From NCBI GenBank assembly GCA_050247255.1, contig JBFWUM010000022.1:3195-67194 (forward strand): DNA of 64,000 bases. Reading direction: 5' to 3'. This DNA comes from JBFWUM01 sp050247255. Its GTDB lineage: Bacteria > Acidobacteriota > Vicinamibacteria > Vicinamibacterales > UBA2999. Positions 1 to 10,865 of this stretch are shown here, one piece after another (within the stretch, counting starts at the first letter, position 1; the number at the start of each line of letters is the position of its first letter). Under the pieces are notes generated by a model. The model saw nothing but the letters and a program-made list of their open reading frames with translations, had not been told where the DNA came from and did not search any database. The position numbers and the translations under genes were made by a program.

Positions 1-87
1 CCCGCCCGCGGTGGTCGGCGTACGCGCCGCGCAGGCGCCCAAGGTGGCGCTGATGAGCACGATCAGCAGGAGCCGTAGCAGCGGCAC
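1..87 (-). CDS. N-terminus of a putative lipoprotein, cut by the window edge
   Basis: Only the first 29 codons are present, starting with GTG at 87 and running off the left edge. They encode a short n-region with one arginine, a leucine/isoleucine-rich h-region, and the lipobox Leu-Gly-Ala-Cys at residues 16-19, followed by a Thr/Pro/Ala-rich stretch. This is the pattern of a signal-peptidase II lipoprotein, so the product would be tethered to an envelope membrane. The frame stays open further upstream, so the start is not certain, and no strong ribosome-binding site is visible. It is divergent from the HNH gene. The mature function cannot be read. Confidence 0.45.
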   Translation of the reverse strand, partial: MPLLRLLLIVLISATLGACAARTPTTAGG

Positions 88-184
88 GCCAGCATTATCG
101 GCATAAGCGCCGATCCTGCCTAGCCTTAGCAGGTGGCAGATTCTTGACAGCTCAGGAATGTCCAGCGATCATTGACTGCAAGTT

Positions 185-718
185 ATGGAGCAGGCGCTCC
201 TTCTGAACGCGTCGTACGAACCCCTCAAGGTCGTTCACTGGCAGAAGGCGATCACGCTCTGGTGCCAGGGGAAGGTAGAGGTGATCGCGGTCCATGACCG
301 CGAGATAAGGGGGGTCTCTGTCAGCTTCAAGCTGCCCTCCGTCATCCGCCTCCTCCGTTTCGTCAAGATCAAACGCCGCTTCGACTACGTCCCGTTCTCG
401 CGCGCGAACATCTACGCCCGCGATCACCACACCTGCCAGTACTGCAGCGAGACGTATCCCACGCCTGAGCTCACCTTCGACCACGTCGTCCCGGTGGCCC
501 AGGGCGGCCGCAAGGACTGGGAGAACATCGTCACCTGCTGCGTCACCTGCAACCGGCGCAAGGGTGGCCGCACCCCGGCCGAGGCCGGCATGCGCCTGCT
601 CAAGCCGCCGCGGCGGCCCGACTCGGCGCCGGCGATCCGGATTACGATCGGCTTGAGGAACGCGCCAGAGAGCTGGCGCGACTTCCTCTACTGGAACGCC
701 GAGCTCGACGAAACCTGA
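185..718 (+). CDS. HNH endonuclease family protein
   Basis: This 177-residue protein has an HNH/zinc-ribbon core in its middle. C84-x2-C87 (CQYC) is followed by D99-H100 (TFDHVVP), N114, and a second cysteine pair at C119/C122 followed by N123 in CVTCNRRKG. The cysteines would bind structural zinc, and His/Asn would form the metal-dependent nuclease site. The N-terminal 70 residues resemble those of many stand-alone bacterial HNH proteins of about 170-190 residues, whose substrate is mostly unknown. No intein, phage or restriction genes are nearby, so a general DNA-processing role is an inference. It starts at the first ATG of the frame. Confidence 0.85.
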   Translation: MEQALLLNASYEPLKVVHWQKAITLWCQGKVEVIAVHDREIRGVSVSFKLPSVIRLLRFVKIKRRFDYVPFSRANIYARDHHTCQYCSETYPTPELTFDHVVPVAQGGRKDWENIVTCCVTCNRRKGGRTPAEAGMRLLKPPRRPDSAPAIRITIGLRNAPESWRDFLYWNAELDET

Positions 719-807
719 CGATTACTTCTCTCTCACCGCTGCGCGCGGTCGGTGGCGGACGCGTCACCCTTCACGGCTCAGACTTCAACGTCGATGAACC
801 CATCGGC

Positions 808-1686
808 GTGACCGCCGGCGGTGTGCCCGCGCGCGTCTCCTTTGCCAGCAGCGAGCGCATCGCCTTCACCCTGCCCGACGATCTCGACGGCGGCCGCGTG
901 CCGGTGCGCCTCGACGCGCTCCCGGGAGAAACCGTCTACCTGTCGGTGGGGGCGACCTGGGCGGCGGGCCTCCACCAGGTCGACAGCCCGGCGTTCGATG
1001 CGGATGGCAACCTCTATGTGACCTACAGCGGGTCGCGTGGCCAGGAGGCGCCGGTCTCGATCTTCCGCGTGACCCCTGACGGCACCCGCGAGCCGTTCGT
1101 CTCGGGCATCGTCAACGCGACGTCGATGTGCATCGGCCCGGACGGCAAGCTCTACGTCTCGAGCCGCTTCGAAGGGGCGGTCTACCGCATCGCGGATGAC
1201 GGGAGCCATGAACAGGTGGCGTCGGACCTGGGCGTGGCCTGCGGGATCGCCTTCGACCGCGACGGCTGGATGTTCGTCGGCGATCGCTCGGGCACGGTGT
1301 TCCGCGTCCGAGACGGCCGCGCCACGGCGTTCGCGACGCTGCCGCCCAGCGTCGCGGCGTTCCACCTGGCGATGAGCCCCGACGGCGACCTGCTCGTCAC
1401 GGCGCCGACCCTTGGCACCTACGACTTCCTGTATCGCATCGATCGCCACGGTACGGTCAGCATGCTGCCGCACGTGATGGGGCGGCCGCAGGGAATCGCC
1501 TTCGGCCCGGACGGCGCGTTCTACGTGGTGGATGCCCTCGCCGGCAGCAGCGGCCTGTTTCGCGTGCCGCTCGACGGCGGCGAACCGGAGCTGGTGCTGT
1601 CGGGCGCGGCGCTCATCGGCGTGGCCTTCGGCCCGTCAGGCGGCCTGGCGGTTTGCTCCAACGAAACCGCGTACCTATTCGATTAA
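808..1686 (+). CDS. TIG/NHL-type beta-propeller protein, start uncertain
   Basis: From the GTG at 808 the frame encodes 292 residues. Repeated blades of the type D-x-x-G-x-L-Y-V (for example DADGNLYV, GPDGKLYV, GPDGAFYV) match NHL/SMP-30 gluconolactonase-like propellers. The open frame continues upstream to about 715, overlapping the HNH stop. Codons 722-810 encode a plausible first half of an IPT/TIG immunoglobulin-like domain (GGGRVTLHGSDF), so the GTG at 808 would cut that domain in two. No ATG, GTG or TTG was found in frame between 715 and 808. The true start may be non-canonical or inside the HNH gene. No signal peptide is visible from 808. Substrate is unknown. Confidence 0.75.
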   Translation: MTAGGVPARVSFASSERIAFTLPDDLDGGRVPVRLDALPGETVYLSVGATWAAGLHQVDSPAFDADGNLYVTYSGSRGQEAPVSIFRVTPDGTREPFVSGIVNATSMCIGPDGKLYVSSRFEGAVYRIADDGSHEQVASDLGVACGIAFDRDGWMFVGDRSGTVFRVRDGRATAFATLPPSVAAFHLAMSPDGDLLVTAPTLGTYDFLYRIDRHGTVSMLPHVMGRPQGIAFGPDGAFYVVDALAGSSGLFRVPLDGGEPELVLSGAALIGVAFGPSGGLAVCSNETAYLFD

Positions 1687-1698
1687 ACTCAGCGGCGC

Positions 1699-3183
1699 AT
1701 GACGCAACTGTTTGCGCGGAAACCGATCGCGGATCTGCTCCCGGGCGACGACAGCCGATCGCTGAAGCGGGTCCTCGGTGCCGGCGACCTGATCATGCTG
1801 GCGATCGGCGCGGTGATCGGCGCCGGCATTTTTGGCGCCATCGGCACCGCTGCCGCCGGGCAAGTCGGGCCTGACGGCGAGGTGATTCGCTACGGCGCCG
1901 GGCCGGGCCTCGTCTTCTCGTTCCTGCTGCTCGGCGGCGCGTGCGCGCTGGCGGCGCTCTGCTACGCCGAGCTCGCGGCGATGATTCCGCAGGCGGGCAG
2001 CGCCTACGCGTATTCCTACGCGACGCTGGGCGAGCTGGTGGCCTGGATCATCGGCTGGGACCTGATCCTCGAGTACGCGGTCGGCAACGTCGCGGTCGCC
2101 ATCTCGTGGGGCGACTACTTCAACACGCTGCTGCGCGGCGTCGGCATCGACCTGCCGTTGTGGCTGACCACTGGCTACCGGACGGCGGCCCTCAGCTCCA
2201 ATCCCGATGTCAGCGCGTTGCTGACGACGGCGCCGCAGGTGGCGGGGATTCCGATTCTCGTCAACCTACCGGCCTTCGGCATCGTCATGCTGATCACCTG
2301 GCTGCTGCTGCGCGGCGCGCGGGAGAGCTCCACGGCCAACAAGGTGATGGTGGTGGTGAAGCTGATGGCGCTGGCACTCTTCATCGGCGTCGGACTGATG
2401 AACATCAACCCGGCCAACTACGAGCCGTTCGCGCCGAACGGCTTCACCGGCATCCACCAGGGCGCGGCCATCGTCTTTTTTGCGTATATCGGCTTCGATG
2501 CCATCTCGACGGCAGCCGAGGAGACGAAGAACCCGCAGCGCAACCTGCCGATAGGCATCCTCGGCGGCCTGGCCGTCTGTACGGTCATCTACGTCATCGT
2601 CGGCATCGTGCTCACCGGCATCGTGCCGTACGACCAGCTGGCCGTTGCCGACCCGCTGGCGCGCGCGCTCGAGCTGATCGGCTACACGCGCGTCGGCTGG
2701 ATCGTCGCGCTGGGCGCGGCGGTGTCGATGGCCACGGTGCTGCTGGTGTTCCAGTACGGCCAGCCGCGCATCTTCTTCTCGATGGCGCGCGACGGGCTGC
2801 TGCCGCAGTGGGCGGCGAAGATCGACCCGAAGACGCGCATCCCGTACGTGACGACGCTGCTGACCGGCGTGATCGTGGCCGTGGCCTCGCTCGTCGGCGA
2901 TGCGGCGGAGACCTACGACCTGACCAACATCGGCACGCTGTTCGCCTTCGCGCTCGTCTGCGCCGGCGTGCTCGTGCTGCGCGTGAAGGAGCCGGACCGG
3001 CCCCGCCCGTTCAAGGTGCCGTTCGTCTGGGTCATCGCGCCGCTCGGCATCCTCGCCTGCCTGTTCGTGATGGTCGGCCTGCCGTACCAGGCGTGGGAGC
3101 GGTTCGCCATCTGGCTCGTCATCGGGACGGCGATCTACGTTCTCTACGGCTACAGGCACAGCAAGCTGCGCAGAAGTCGCTAG
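1699..3183 (+). CDS. APC-superfamily amino acid permease
   Basis: The 494-residue polytopic inner-membrane protein has about 12-14 hydrophobic segments. The first helix carries the glycine-rich signature GAVIGAGIFG typical of the APC superfamily. A long loop, the FFAYIGFDAISTAAEE motif and the cytoplasmic NPQRNLPIGI segment match the cationic amino acid transporter (CAT/YfnA-like) branch. It would import amino acids by coupling to the proton gradient. The exact substrate cannot be read. The start is ATG, 12 bp after the preceding stop, and the gene may be cotranscribed with the propeller gene. A pair of palindromic repeats follows directly. Confidence 0.9.
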   Translation: MTQLFARKPIADLLPGDDSRSLKRVLGAGDLIMLAIGAVIGAGIFGAIGTAAAGQVGPDGEVIRYGAGPGLVFSFLLLGGACALAALCYAELAAMIPQAGSAYAYSYATLGELVAWIIGWDLILEYAVGNVAVAISWGDYFNTLLRGVGIDLPLWLTTGYRTAALSSNPDVSALLTTAPQVAGIPILVNLPAFGIVMLITWLLLRGARESSTANKVMVVVKLMALALFIGVGLMNINPANYEPFAPNGFTGIHQGAAIVFFAYIGFDAISTAAEETKNPQRNLPIGILGGLAVCTVIYVIVGIVLTGIVPYDQLAVADPLARALELIGYTRVGWIVALGAAVSMATVLLVFQYGQPRIFFSMARDGLLPQWAAKIDPKTRIPYVTTLLTGVIVAVASLVGDAAETYDLTNIGTLFAFALVCAGVLVLRVKEPDRPRPFKVPFVWVIAPLGILACLFVMVGLPYQAWERFAIWLVIGTAIYVLYGYRHSKLRRSR

Positions 3184-3228
3184 CCGAGACTAAAGTCTCG
3201 GGCTCCATTTCCGAGACTAAAGTCTCGG
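3184..3228. repeat. Tandem pair of REP-like palindromes (GAGACT type)
   Basis: Two identical palindromes, CCGAGACTAAAGTCTCGG at 3184-3201 and 3211-3228, repeat with a 27 bp period. Each has an 8 bp stem and a 2 nt AA loop and is followed by GGCTCCAT. They begin directly after the permease stop codon. The same element with other loops or stems recurs at 19149-19255 and 54136-54153. Confidence 0.85.
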
Positions 3229-3246
3229 GCTCCATCCGGGCCCTGA

Positions 3247-3274
3247 TAGAATGAGAGATTCGGGAAATCCCGAA
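3247..3274 (+). promoter_or_regulatory. Candidate uvrA promoter and leader palindrome
   Basis: A -10-like TAGAAT at 3247-3252 lies upstream of the palindrome TTCGGGAAATCCCGAA (3259-3274, 7 bp stem, 2 nt loop). The palindrome would sit at the expected transcription start. It could be an operator, for example for SOS-type control of uvrA, or a leader hairpin. No clear -35 box is visible. It does not match the E. coli or Bacillus LexA box. Confidence 0.4.
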
Positions 3275-3294
3275 GTTTCTCATAAGGGCAGACA

Positions 3295-6246
<2,952 letters not shown>

Positions 6247-6257
6247 GCGAAGCTGGC

Positions 6258-6282
6258 GTAGGGCACCCCTTTACGGGGTGCC
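6258..6282 (+). repeat. GGCACCCC hairpin repeat, copy 1
   Basis: GTAG is followed by GGCACCCC, the 5 nt loop TTTAC and GGGGTGCC, an 8 bp stem. Copies are at 41498-41522 (same strand) and 19918-19943 (opposite strand). The TAG at 6259-6261 is in frame with uvrA, 12 nt after its TAA stop. There is no T-tract after the stem, so it is not a classical terminator, although it may stall polymerase or protect the mRNA 3' end. The rest of the 236 bp between uvrA and lpxC shows nothing I can assign. Confidence 0.85.
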
Positions 6283-6482
6283 ACCGTGGTAATATCGCCA
6301 CAGTCTATCGGCCGGTTGTTGTGGCTCGATGACCACAGACGGAGACTGCGCCATTTCTCACCGCTGCCACGCCCCGTTCGTAATGTCATGCACTCATGGC
6401 AGTTACCAGCGGGCGCTGAAAACTTCACATTCCGGCACTCAGCTTGCTTGGGCTTCGACAGCCCCTCTTGCGTGAGCGCGTG

Positions 6483-7388
6483 ATGACCGTCCAGCGGACC
6501 CTTCGCCGATCGACCTCCTGTGCGGGGATCGGCCTCCATTCAGGCAACAAGGTCACCCTGTCGCTCAAGCCGGCGCCGGCGGACTCCGGTATCCGGTTCC
6601 GCCGCTCGGACCTGGGCGGTCTCGAAGTGCCGGCTACCGTGCAGCACGTCGGCGGCATCAACTACGCCACCGGGCTGATGCGGGATGCGGTGAAGGTCGA
6701 CACCGTCGAGCACCTGCTCGCCGCGCTCGTCAGCCTCGGCATCGACAACGTCATCGTCGAGATGAACTCGCCGGAGGTGCCGATCATGGACGGCAGCTCG
6801 GCGCCGTTCATCTATCTGATTCAGGAAGCCGGCATCAAGAAGCAGGCGCAGCCGCGCCGCTACCTGAAGGTGCTGCGGCCGATCTCGCTGTCGCGCGGCG
6901 ACAAGCGGATCGCCCTCTACCCGTCCGAGCACTTCAAGGTCACCTACAGCATTTCCTACGATCACCCGCTGCTGCGGCACCAGGCGCGGACCATGCGGAT
7001 CAGCGCCGAGACGTTCGTCGAGGAGATTGCCGCCGCGCGCACGTTCACCTTCCTCAAGGAAGTGGAAATGCTGCGCCAGCAGGGGCTCGCCCTTGGCGGC
7101 TCGCTCGAGAACGCCATCGTCATCGGCGAGACGGGCGTGCTGAACAACGGCCTGCGCTTCGACGACGAGTTCGTGCGCCACAAGATTCTCGACGCCATCG
7201 GCGACATGGCCCTGGTGGGTCACCCGGTCATCGGCCACCTCGTCGCCCACCGCGGCGGGCACGGCCTGCACACCGAGTTCGCGGCGCGCGTGCTCGAGGA
7301 GCGGGATGCGTGGACGCTGGTCGAAGCCCCGGACGTCGTCGCGGATGCCGCGGGGGCTGTTGCGGGCGCGGCACGGGCGACCACGTAA
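6483..7388 (+). CDS. lpxC: UDP-3-O-acyl-N-acetylglucosamine deacetylase
   Basis: LpxC is the zinc enzyme that commits UDP-3-O-acyl-GlcNAc to lipid A synthesis, which indicates a diderm with LPS or a related lipid. The 301-residue protein has the expected metal ligands: H77 in DTVEHLLAAL, and H233/D237 in RHKILDAIGD. The catalytic histidine is near residue 260 in the HRGGHGLH segment. The N-terminus QRTLRRSTSCAGIGLHSG matches the family. The ATG at 6483 was chosen because an upstream TTG at 6444 would add residues outside the family pattern. The TAA stop directly abuts a tandem heptamer array. The gene stands alone, not in a lpxD-fabZ-lpxA cluster. Confidence 0.95.
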   Translation: MTVQRTLRRSTSCAGIGLHSGNKVTLSLKPAPADSGIRFRRSDLGGLEVPATVQHVGGINYATGLMRDAVKVDTVEHLLAALVSLGIDNVIVEMNSPEVPIMDGSSAPFIYLIQEAGIKKQAQPRRYLKVLRPISLSRGDKRIALYPSEHFKVTYSISYDHPLLRHQARTMRISAETFVEEIAAARTFTFLKEVEMLRQQGLALGGSLENAIVIGETGVLNNGLRFDDEFVRHKILDAIGDMALVGHPVIGHLVAHRGGHGLHTEFAARVLEERDAWTLVEAPDVVADAAGAVAGAARATT

Positions 7389-7423
7389 TTCAGAATTCAG
7401 AATTCAGAATTCAGGATTCAGGA
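7386..7423. repeat. Heptamer array (TTCAGAA)n after lpxC
   Basis: About five head-to-tail copies of the 7 bp unit AATTCAG begin at the lpxC stop codon (TAA at 7386-7388). The last copies degenerate to GGATTCA. The same unit, in both orientations, recurs at 45657-45692, 47322-47403 and 50699-50748. Confidence 0.9.
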
Positions 7424-7426
7424 TGG

Positions 7427-7454
7427 GGCTCCGGGTTACACCGGGGCCTTTTTT
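7427..7454 (+). terminator. Rho-independent terminator after lpxC
   Basis: GGCTCCGG (7427-7434), a 6 nt loop, CCGGGGCC (7441-7448) and then six Ts (7449-7454) form an 8 bp stem with one G-T pair and a U-tract. It lies 20 bp upstream of the next ATG, so the downstream cytochrome gene needs its own promoter or readthrough. Confidence 0.8.
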
Positions 7455-7473
7455 GCGTACCATCGTTCTTCGC

Positions 7474-8445
7474 ATGAAAAGACTGTTCAAGGTGCTGTTG
7501 GCGTTGGTGGTGCTCGCCGTTCTCGCTGCGCTCGGCGGAGTCGGCTATGTGATGGCGCGCTATCCGGACGTGCCGGAGGCGGAGACGATCACCGTCGAGG
7601 CGACGCCGGAGCGGCTGGCGCGCGGCCAGTACCTGGTCGAGCACGTGACGGTGTGCATCGACTGCCACTCCCAGCGGGACATGACGAAGTACGCCGGGCC
7701 GGTGAAGCCGGGCACCGAGGGCGGCGGCGGCGAGTTCTTCGGCGACGAGGCGGCCGGGCTGCGGCTCTACAGCCGCAACATCACGCCGGCGGGCATCGGG
7801 GAATGGACGGATGGGGAGCTGATTCGCGCCATGACGACCGGCGTCAACCCCTCAGGCGAGGCGCTGTTTCCGATCATGCCGTATCAGCGCTACGCCTCAC
7901 TCGACACGGAAGACGTGCAGGCGATCGTCGCCTACATCCGCACGCTGAAGCCGGTGACGAGCCACGTGCCGGAGCGGGAGCTGCCGTTTCCGCTGCCGCT
8001 CGTCGTTCGCACCATGCCGGCAGCGGCGCGGCCGCAGGCACGCCCGTCGCCGGATGACCGCTGGCGCGACGGCCGCTACCTCGTCAACGCCGCGGCCTGC
8101 GGCGACTGCCACAGCCCGATGGACGACCAGGGGCAGATCATCGCCGGCCGCGAGTTCTCGGGCGGCATGGAATTTCCGCTCCCGGGGGGCGGGGTGGTGC
8201 GCTCGGCGAATATCTCACCGGACCGCGAGACCGGCATTGGCGCCTGGACCGAGGAGCAGTTCGTGCAGAAGTTCAAGGCGTTCGAGCACTGGGCGGGAGA
8301 AGACCTGTCCGCCGCCGAACAGCGCGAGAACACGGTGATGCCGTGGCTGAAGTACGCCGGCATGACCGAGCAGGACCTGCGCGCCGTCTACAACTACCTG
8401 CGCTTCCTGCCGCCGGTGCGGAACCGCGTGACGAAGTTCAACTAG
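7474..8445 (+). CDS. Membrane-anchored dihaem cytochrome c
   Basis: The 323-residue protein starts with a signal-anchor helix (residues 4-27). Two class-I cytochrome c domains follow, with haem-binding motifs CIDCH (61-65) and CGDCH (about 209-213). Each domain would bind one covalent haem c in the periplasm and pass electrons to or from a partner at the membrane. The arrangement resembles the dihaem subunits of alcohol or gluconate dehydrogenases, but no dehydrogenase gene is adjacent, so the donor is unknown. The ATG at 7474 gives a clean signal sequence and lies after the lpxC terminator. The 3' end overlaps the convergent regulator gene by 8 bp. Confidence 0.9.
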   Translation: MKRLFKVLLALVVLAVLAALGGVGYVMARYPDVPEAETITVEATPERLARGQYLVEHVTVCIDCHSQRDMTKYAGPVKPGTEGGGGEFFGDEAAGLRLYSRNITPAGIGEWTDGELIRAMTTGVNPSGEALFPIMPYQRYASLDTEDVQAIVAYIRTLKPVTSHVPERELPFPLPLVVRTMPAAARPQARPSPDDRWRDGRYLVNAAACGDCHSPMDDQGQIIAGREFSGGMEFPLPGGGVVRSANISPDRETGIGAWTEEQFVQKFKAFEHWAGEDLSAAEQRENTVMPWLKYAGMTEQDLRAVYNYLRFLPPVRNRVTKFN

Positions 8446-9493
8446 CGGCGCGCCCGCGGGTTCGGCCCGCCGAGACCGGCGCCTCCGGCGCGACTCCGGC
8501 TCGCCGGAAGCGTGACCGGTAGTCGGTTGGCGTCACCTTCAGCGCGCGCAGAAACACCCGGCGCATCGAGTCTGCAGACCCGAACCCGCAGGCACTGGCC
8601 ACCGCGTCGAGCGGGACGCTCTCGTGCTCGAGGCGCTGGCGCGCCGCGTCGACTCGGATCCGTTCGATGCACACCGCAGGCGTTTGCCCCACCGTGTCCC
8701 GGAACACGCGAGCGAAGTGCCGGACGCTCATGTTCATGCGGTTGGCCAGGGCGTCGACCGTCAGGTCGGCGGCCGGGTTCGCAGCGGCCCAGGCCATCAG
8801 GTCTGCGAAGCCGTTCCGCGAGGATGTCTGCGCGGCCAAAGCTGCGCTGAACTGTGTCTGCCCACCCGGCCGCCGCACGAAGACGACGAGCCCGCGTGCG
8901 ACGGCGAGCGCGACATCCGCTCCAAGATCCTCCTCGACGAGCATCAGCGCCAAATCGATACCCGCGGTCATGCCCGCGGAGGAGTAGATGTTCCCGTCCT
9001 TCACGTAGATCGCGTCCGGCTCGACGGTCACGTCCGGATACTCGGAGGCCAGTCGATCGCACAGCATCCAATGGGTCGTCGCCCGCCGGCCGTCCAGCAG
9101 GCCTGCCGCGGCCAGCAGGAATGCGCCACCGCAAATGGAGACGAGCCGACGCGAGTGGTTGACCAGCGACAGCAGCGTGCGGCGCCCTCGCGCGGACATG
9201 CTCGTACGGGCCACCGTGGCGACGTCATCCGTCGCCGGCACCACCAACGTGTCAATGGGGCCGGCGCGCCGGCAGCCGCCGGTCTCGAGAAACAACGGGC
9301 CTGTCGGCGCTTCGATTTCGCGACGCGAAGTCATCGAGCGGAGCTGCAACTCGTACGGCACGGCTCGTCCCGCACACGCATAGTTCGCGGCCTGGAAGAC
9401 TTCCCACGGGCCGATCAGGTCGAGGGGGACGACCCGCGGATAGGCAAGGAACAGGACACGGCGGGGCGCCTGAGCTGCAGCTGCGGAAGGCAT
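8438..9493 (-). CDS. GlxA-type transcriptional regulator (DJ-1/PfpI + AraC HTH)
   Basis: The 351-residue protein joins an N-terminal DJ-1/PfpI (class I amidotransferase-like) domain, about residues 12-185, to a C-terminal AraC/XylS double helix-turn-helix, about 245-340 (LANRMNMSVRHFARVFRD; ACGFGSADSMRRVFLRAL). C121 in SICGGAFLLA sits at the nucleophile position of DJ-1 folds. In the GlxA group this domain senses small molecules rather than cleaving peptides. The ATG at 9493 gives a normal family length. The gene is divergent from the SoxC-like gene across 124 bp, so it may regulate that operon; this is inferred from position only. Confidence 0.88.
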   Translation of the reverse strand: MPSAAAAQAPRRVLFLAYPRVVPLDLIGPWEVFQAANYACAGRAVPYELQLRSMTSRREIEAPTGPLFLETGGCRRAGPIDTLVVPATDDVATVARTSMSARGRRTLLSLVNHSRRLVSICGGAFLLAAAGLLDGRRATTHWMLCDRLASEYPDVTVEPDAIYVKDGNIYSSAGMTAGIDLALMLVEEDLGADVALAVARGLVVFVRRPGGQTQFSAALAAQTSSRNGFADLMAWAAANPAADLTVDALANRMNMSVRHFARVFRDTVGQTPAVCIERIRVDAARQRLEHESVPLDAVASACGFGSADSMRRVFLRALKVTPTDYRSRFRRAGVAPEAPVSAGRTRGRAAS

Positions 9494-9617
9494 CGCGTGA
9501 TCGTATGCGACCGTCGAGCCGGCAGGGTGGCTGAAATTGTCGGACAGATGTCCTTGCGGTCGTGACGCGCCGTTCTTACCGTAGGGGCGGACATCAGGCC
9601 CAGCGCAGGAGTACGAG

Positions 9618-10865
9618 ATGGTGAAGTCATGGCGTCGGATCGGGAGTTCCTCGATCGCGCGTCCGAGTCGTCGGCGGTTCTTGACCCTGGGGGCAGGGGC
9701 GGGTGCCGCCCTGGTGGGAACACCCGGCCGCGCACAGGACAACGGGGCCGTCGGCAGGAGCCTGGGTCCGGGCGTCGGTCCATACGGAGAACGCTCGCCG
9801 TTCGAGACGTCACAGCGTCTCGTGCCCCCGACGCCGAATCCGGAGGCGTCCATCTCCTGGACGCCCCTCCAGTCTACCTACGGGAGGATCACCCCGTCGG
9901 CGCTGCACTTCGAGCGGCACCACGCGGGGATTCCGGCTCTCAATCCCGCCGAGCACCGGCTCGTGCTCCATGGGCGCGTGAATCGGCCGTTGCAGTTCAC
10001 CTACGAGGATCTGCTCCGACTGCCATCCGTGTCGCGAGTGCACTTTATCGAGTGCGCGGGCAACTCCTTCACCGAGTGGGCACCTGAGACGGGGGCGACG
10101 GCGCAGCAGAGCCATGGCCTCCTCAGCGGCAGCGAATGGACCGGCGTGCCGCTTCGTATCCTCCTGGAAGAGGCGGGAGTCCGGCCCGATGCGGCCTGGA
10201 TCGTTGCCGAAGGCGCGGACGCGGGGCGTCTCTCCCGCTCCATTCCGTTGAGCAAGGCCATGGACGACGCCTTGGTCGCCTACGGACAGAATGGCGAAGC
10301 GCTCCGGCCTGCGCAGGGATACCCCTTGCGTCTGGTGCTTCCGGGCTTCGAGGGCATTACGAACGTCAAGTGGCTCCGTCGGATCGAAGTGACGACGGAG
10401 CCGTCATACGCGCGCGACGAAACGTCGAGGTACACGGAGTTGCTCCCCGACGGCTCGGCGTGGATCTTCACCTACGAGATGGACGTCAAGAGCGTCATTA
10501 CCGCGCCGTCTGGTGGCCAGCGGCTGGCGGCGCCCGGGTACCACGAAATCCGCGGACTCGCCTGGTCGGGTCGCGGCCGCGTCAGGCGGGCCGAGGTGTC
10601 CACCGACGGCGGCGCGTCATGGCTCGATGCGGACCTCGATCCGCTCATCCTGCCACGCGCGCTCACGCCATTCCGACTGGGGTGGCGATGGACTGGCGAG
10701 CAGGCGACGTTGATTTCCAGGGCCACCGATGAAGCGGGTTACATCCAGCCGACACGCGAGGCATTGATTGCGGCCCGCGGTGTGAACTCCGGGTATCACC
10801 ACAACGCACAGAAGCGTTGGAACGTGTCCACGAGCGGGACGGTCACGGCGGAGGGGCGCTCATGA
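9618..10865 (+). CDS. soxC: Sulfite dehydrogenase/SoxC-like molybdopterin oxidoreductase
   Basis: The 415-residue protein carries a twin-arginine signal (S-R-R-R-F-L at residues 17-22, then a hydrophobic stretch ending near AQD), so it would be exported folded by Tat. The sulfite-oxidase molybdopterin domain follows, with the molybdenum-ligand cysteine C146 in FIECAGNS. A C-terminal Mo-co dimerisation (Ig-like) domain begins around residue 285. The closest match I recognise is SoxC, the catalytic subunit of SoxCD sulfur dehydrogenase, or a sulfite:cytochrome c oxidoreductase. The start is supported by AGGAG at 9 nt spacing. The next gene overlaps by ATGA. No soxXYZAB genes are present, so the substrate is uncertain. 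Confidence 0.88.
   Translation: MVKSWRRIGSSSIARPSRRRFLTLGAGAGAALVGTPGRAQDNGAVGRSLGPGVGPYGERSPFETSQRLVPPTPNPEASISWTPLQSTYGRITPSALHFERHHAGIPALNPAEHRLVLHGRVNRPLQFTYEDLLRLPSVSRVHFIECAGNSFTEWAPETGATAQQSHGLLSGSEWTGVPLRILLEEAGVRPDAAWIVAEGADAGRLSRSIPLSKAMDDALVAYGQNGEALRPAQGYPLRLVLPGFEGITNVKWLRRIEVTTEPSYARDETSRYTELLPDGSAWIFTYEMDVKSVITAPSGGQRLAAPGYHEIRGLAWSGRGRVRRAEVSTDGGASWLDADLDPLILPRALTPFRLGWRWTGEQATLISRATDEAGYIQPTREALIAARGVNSGYHHNAQKRWNVSTSGTVTAEGRS

Noticed and set aside
185..718. Homing endonuclease or restriction enzyme
   Set aside because: No intron, intein, methylase or phage genes nearby; only the generic HNH core is visible.
10808..10865. Longer start for the SoxD-like cytochrome at 10817
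   Set aside because: Upstream residues are not a signal peptide; the ATG at 10862 gives a clean signal sequence and ATGA overlap.
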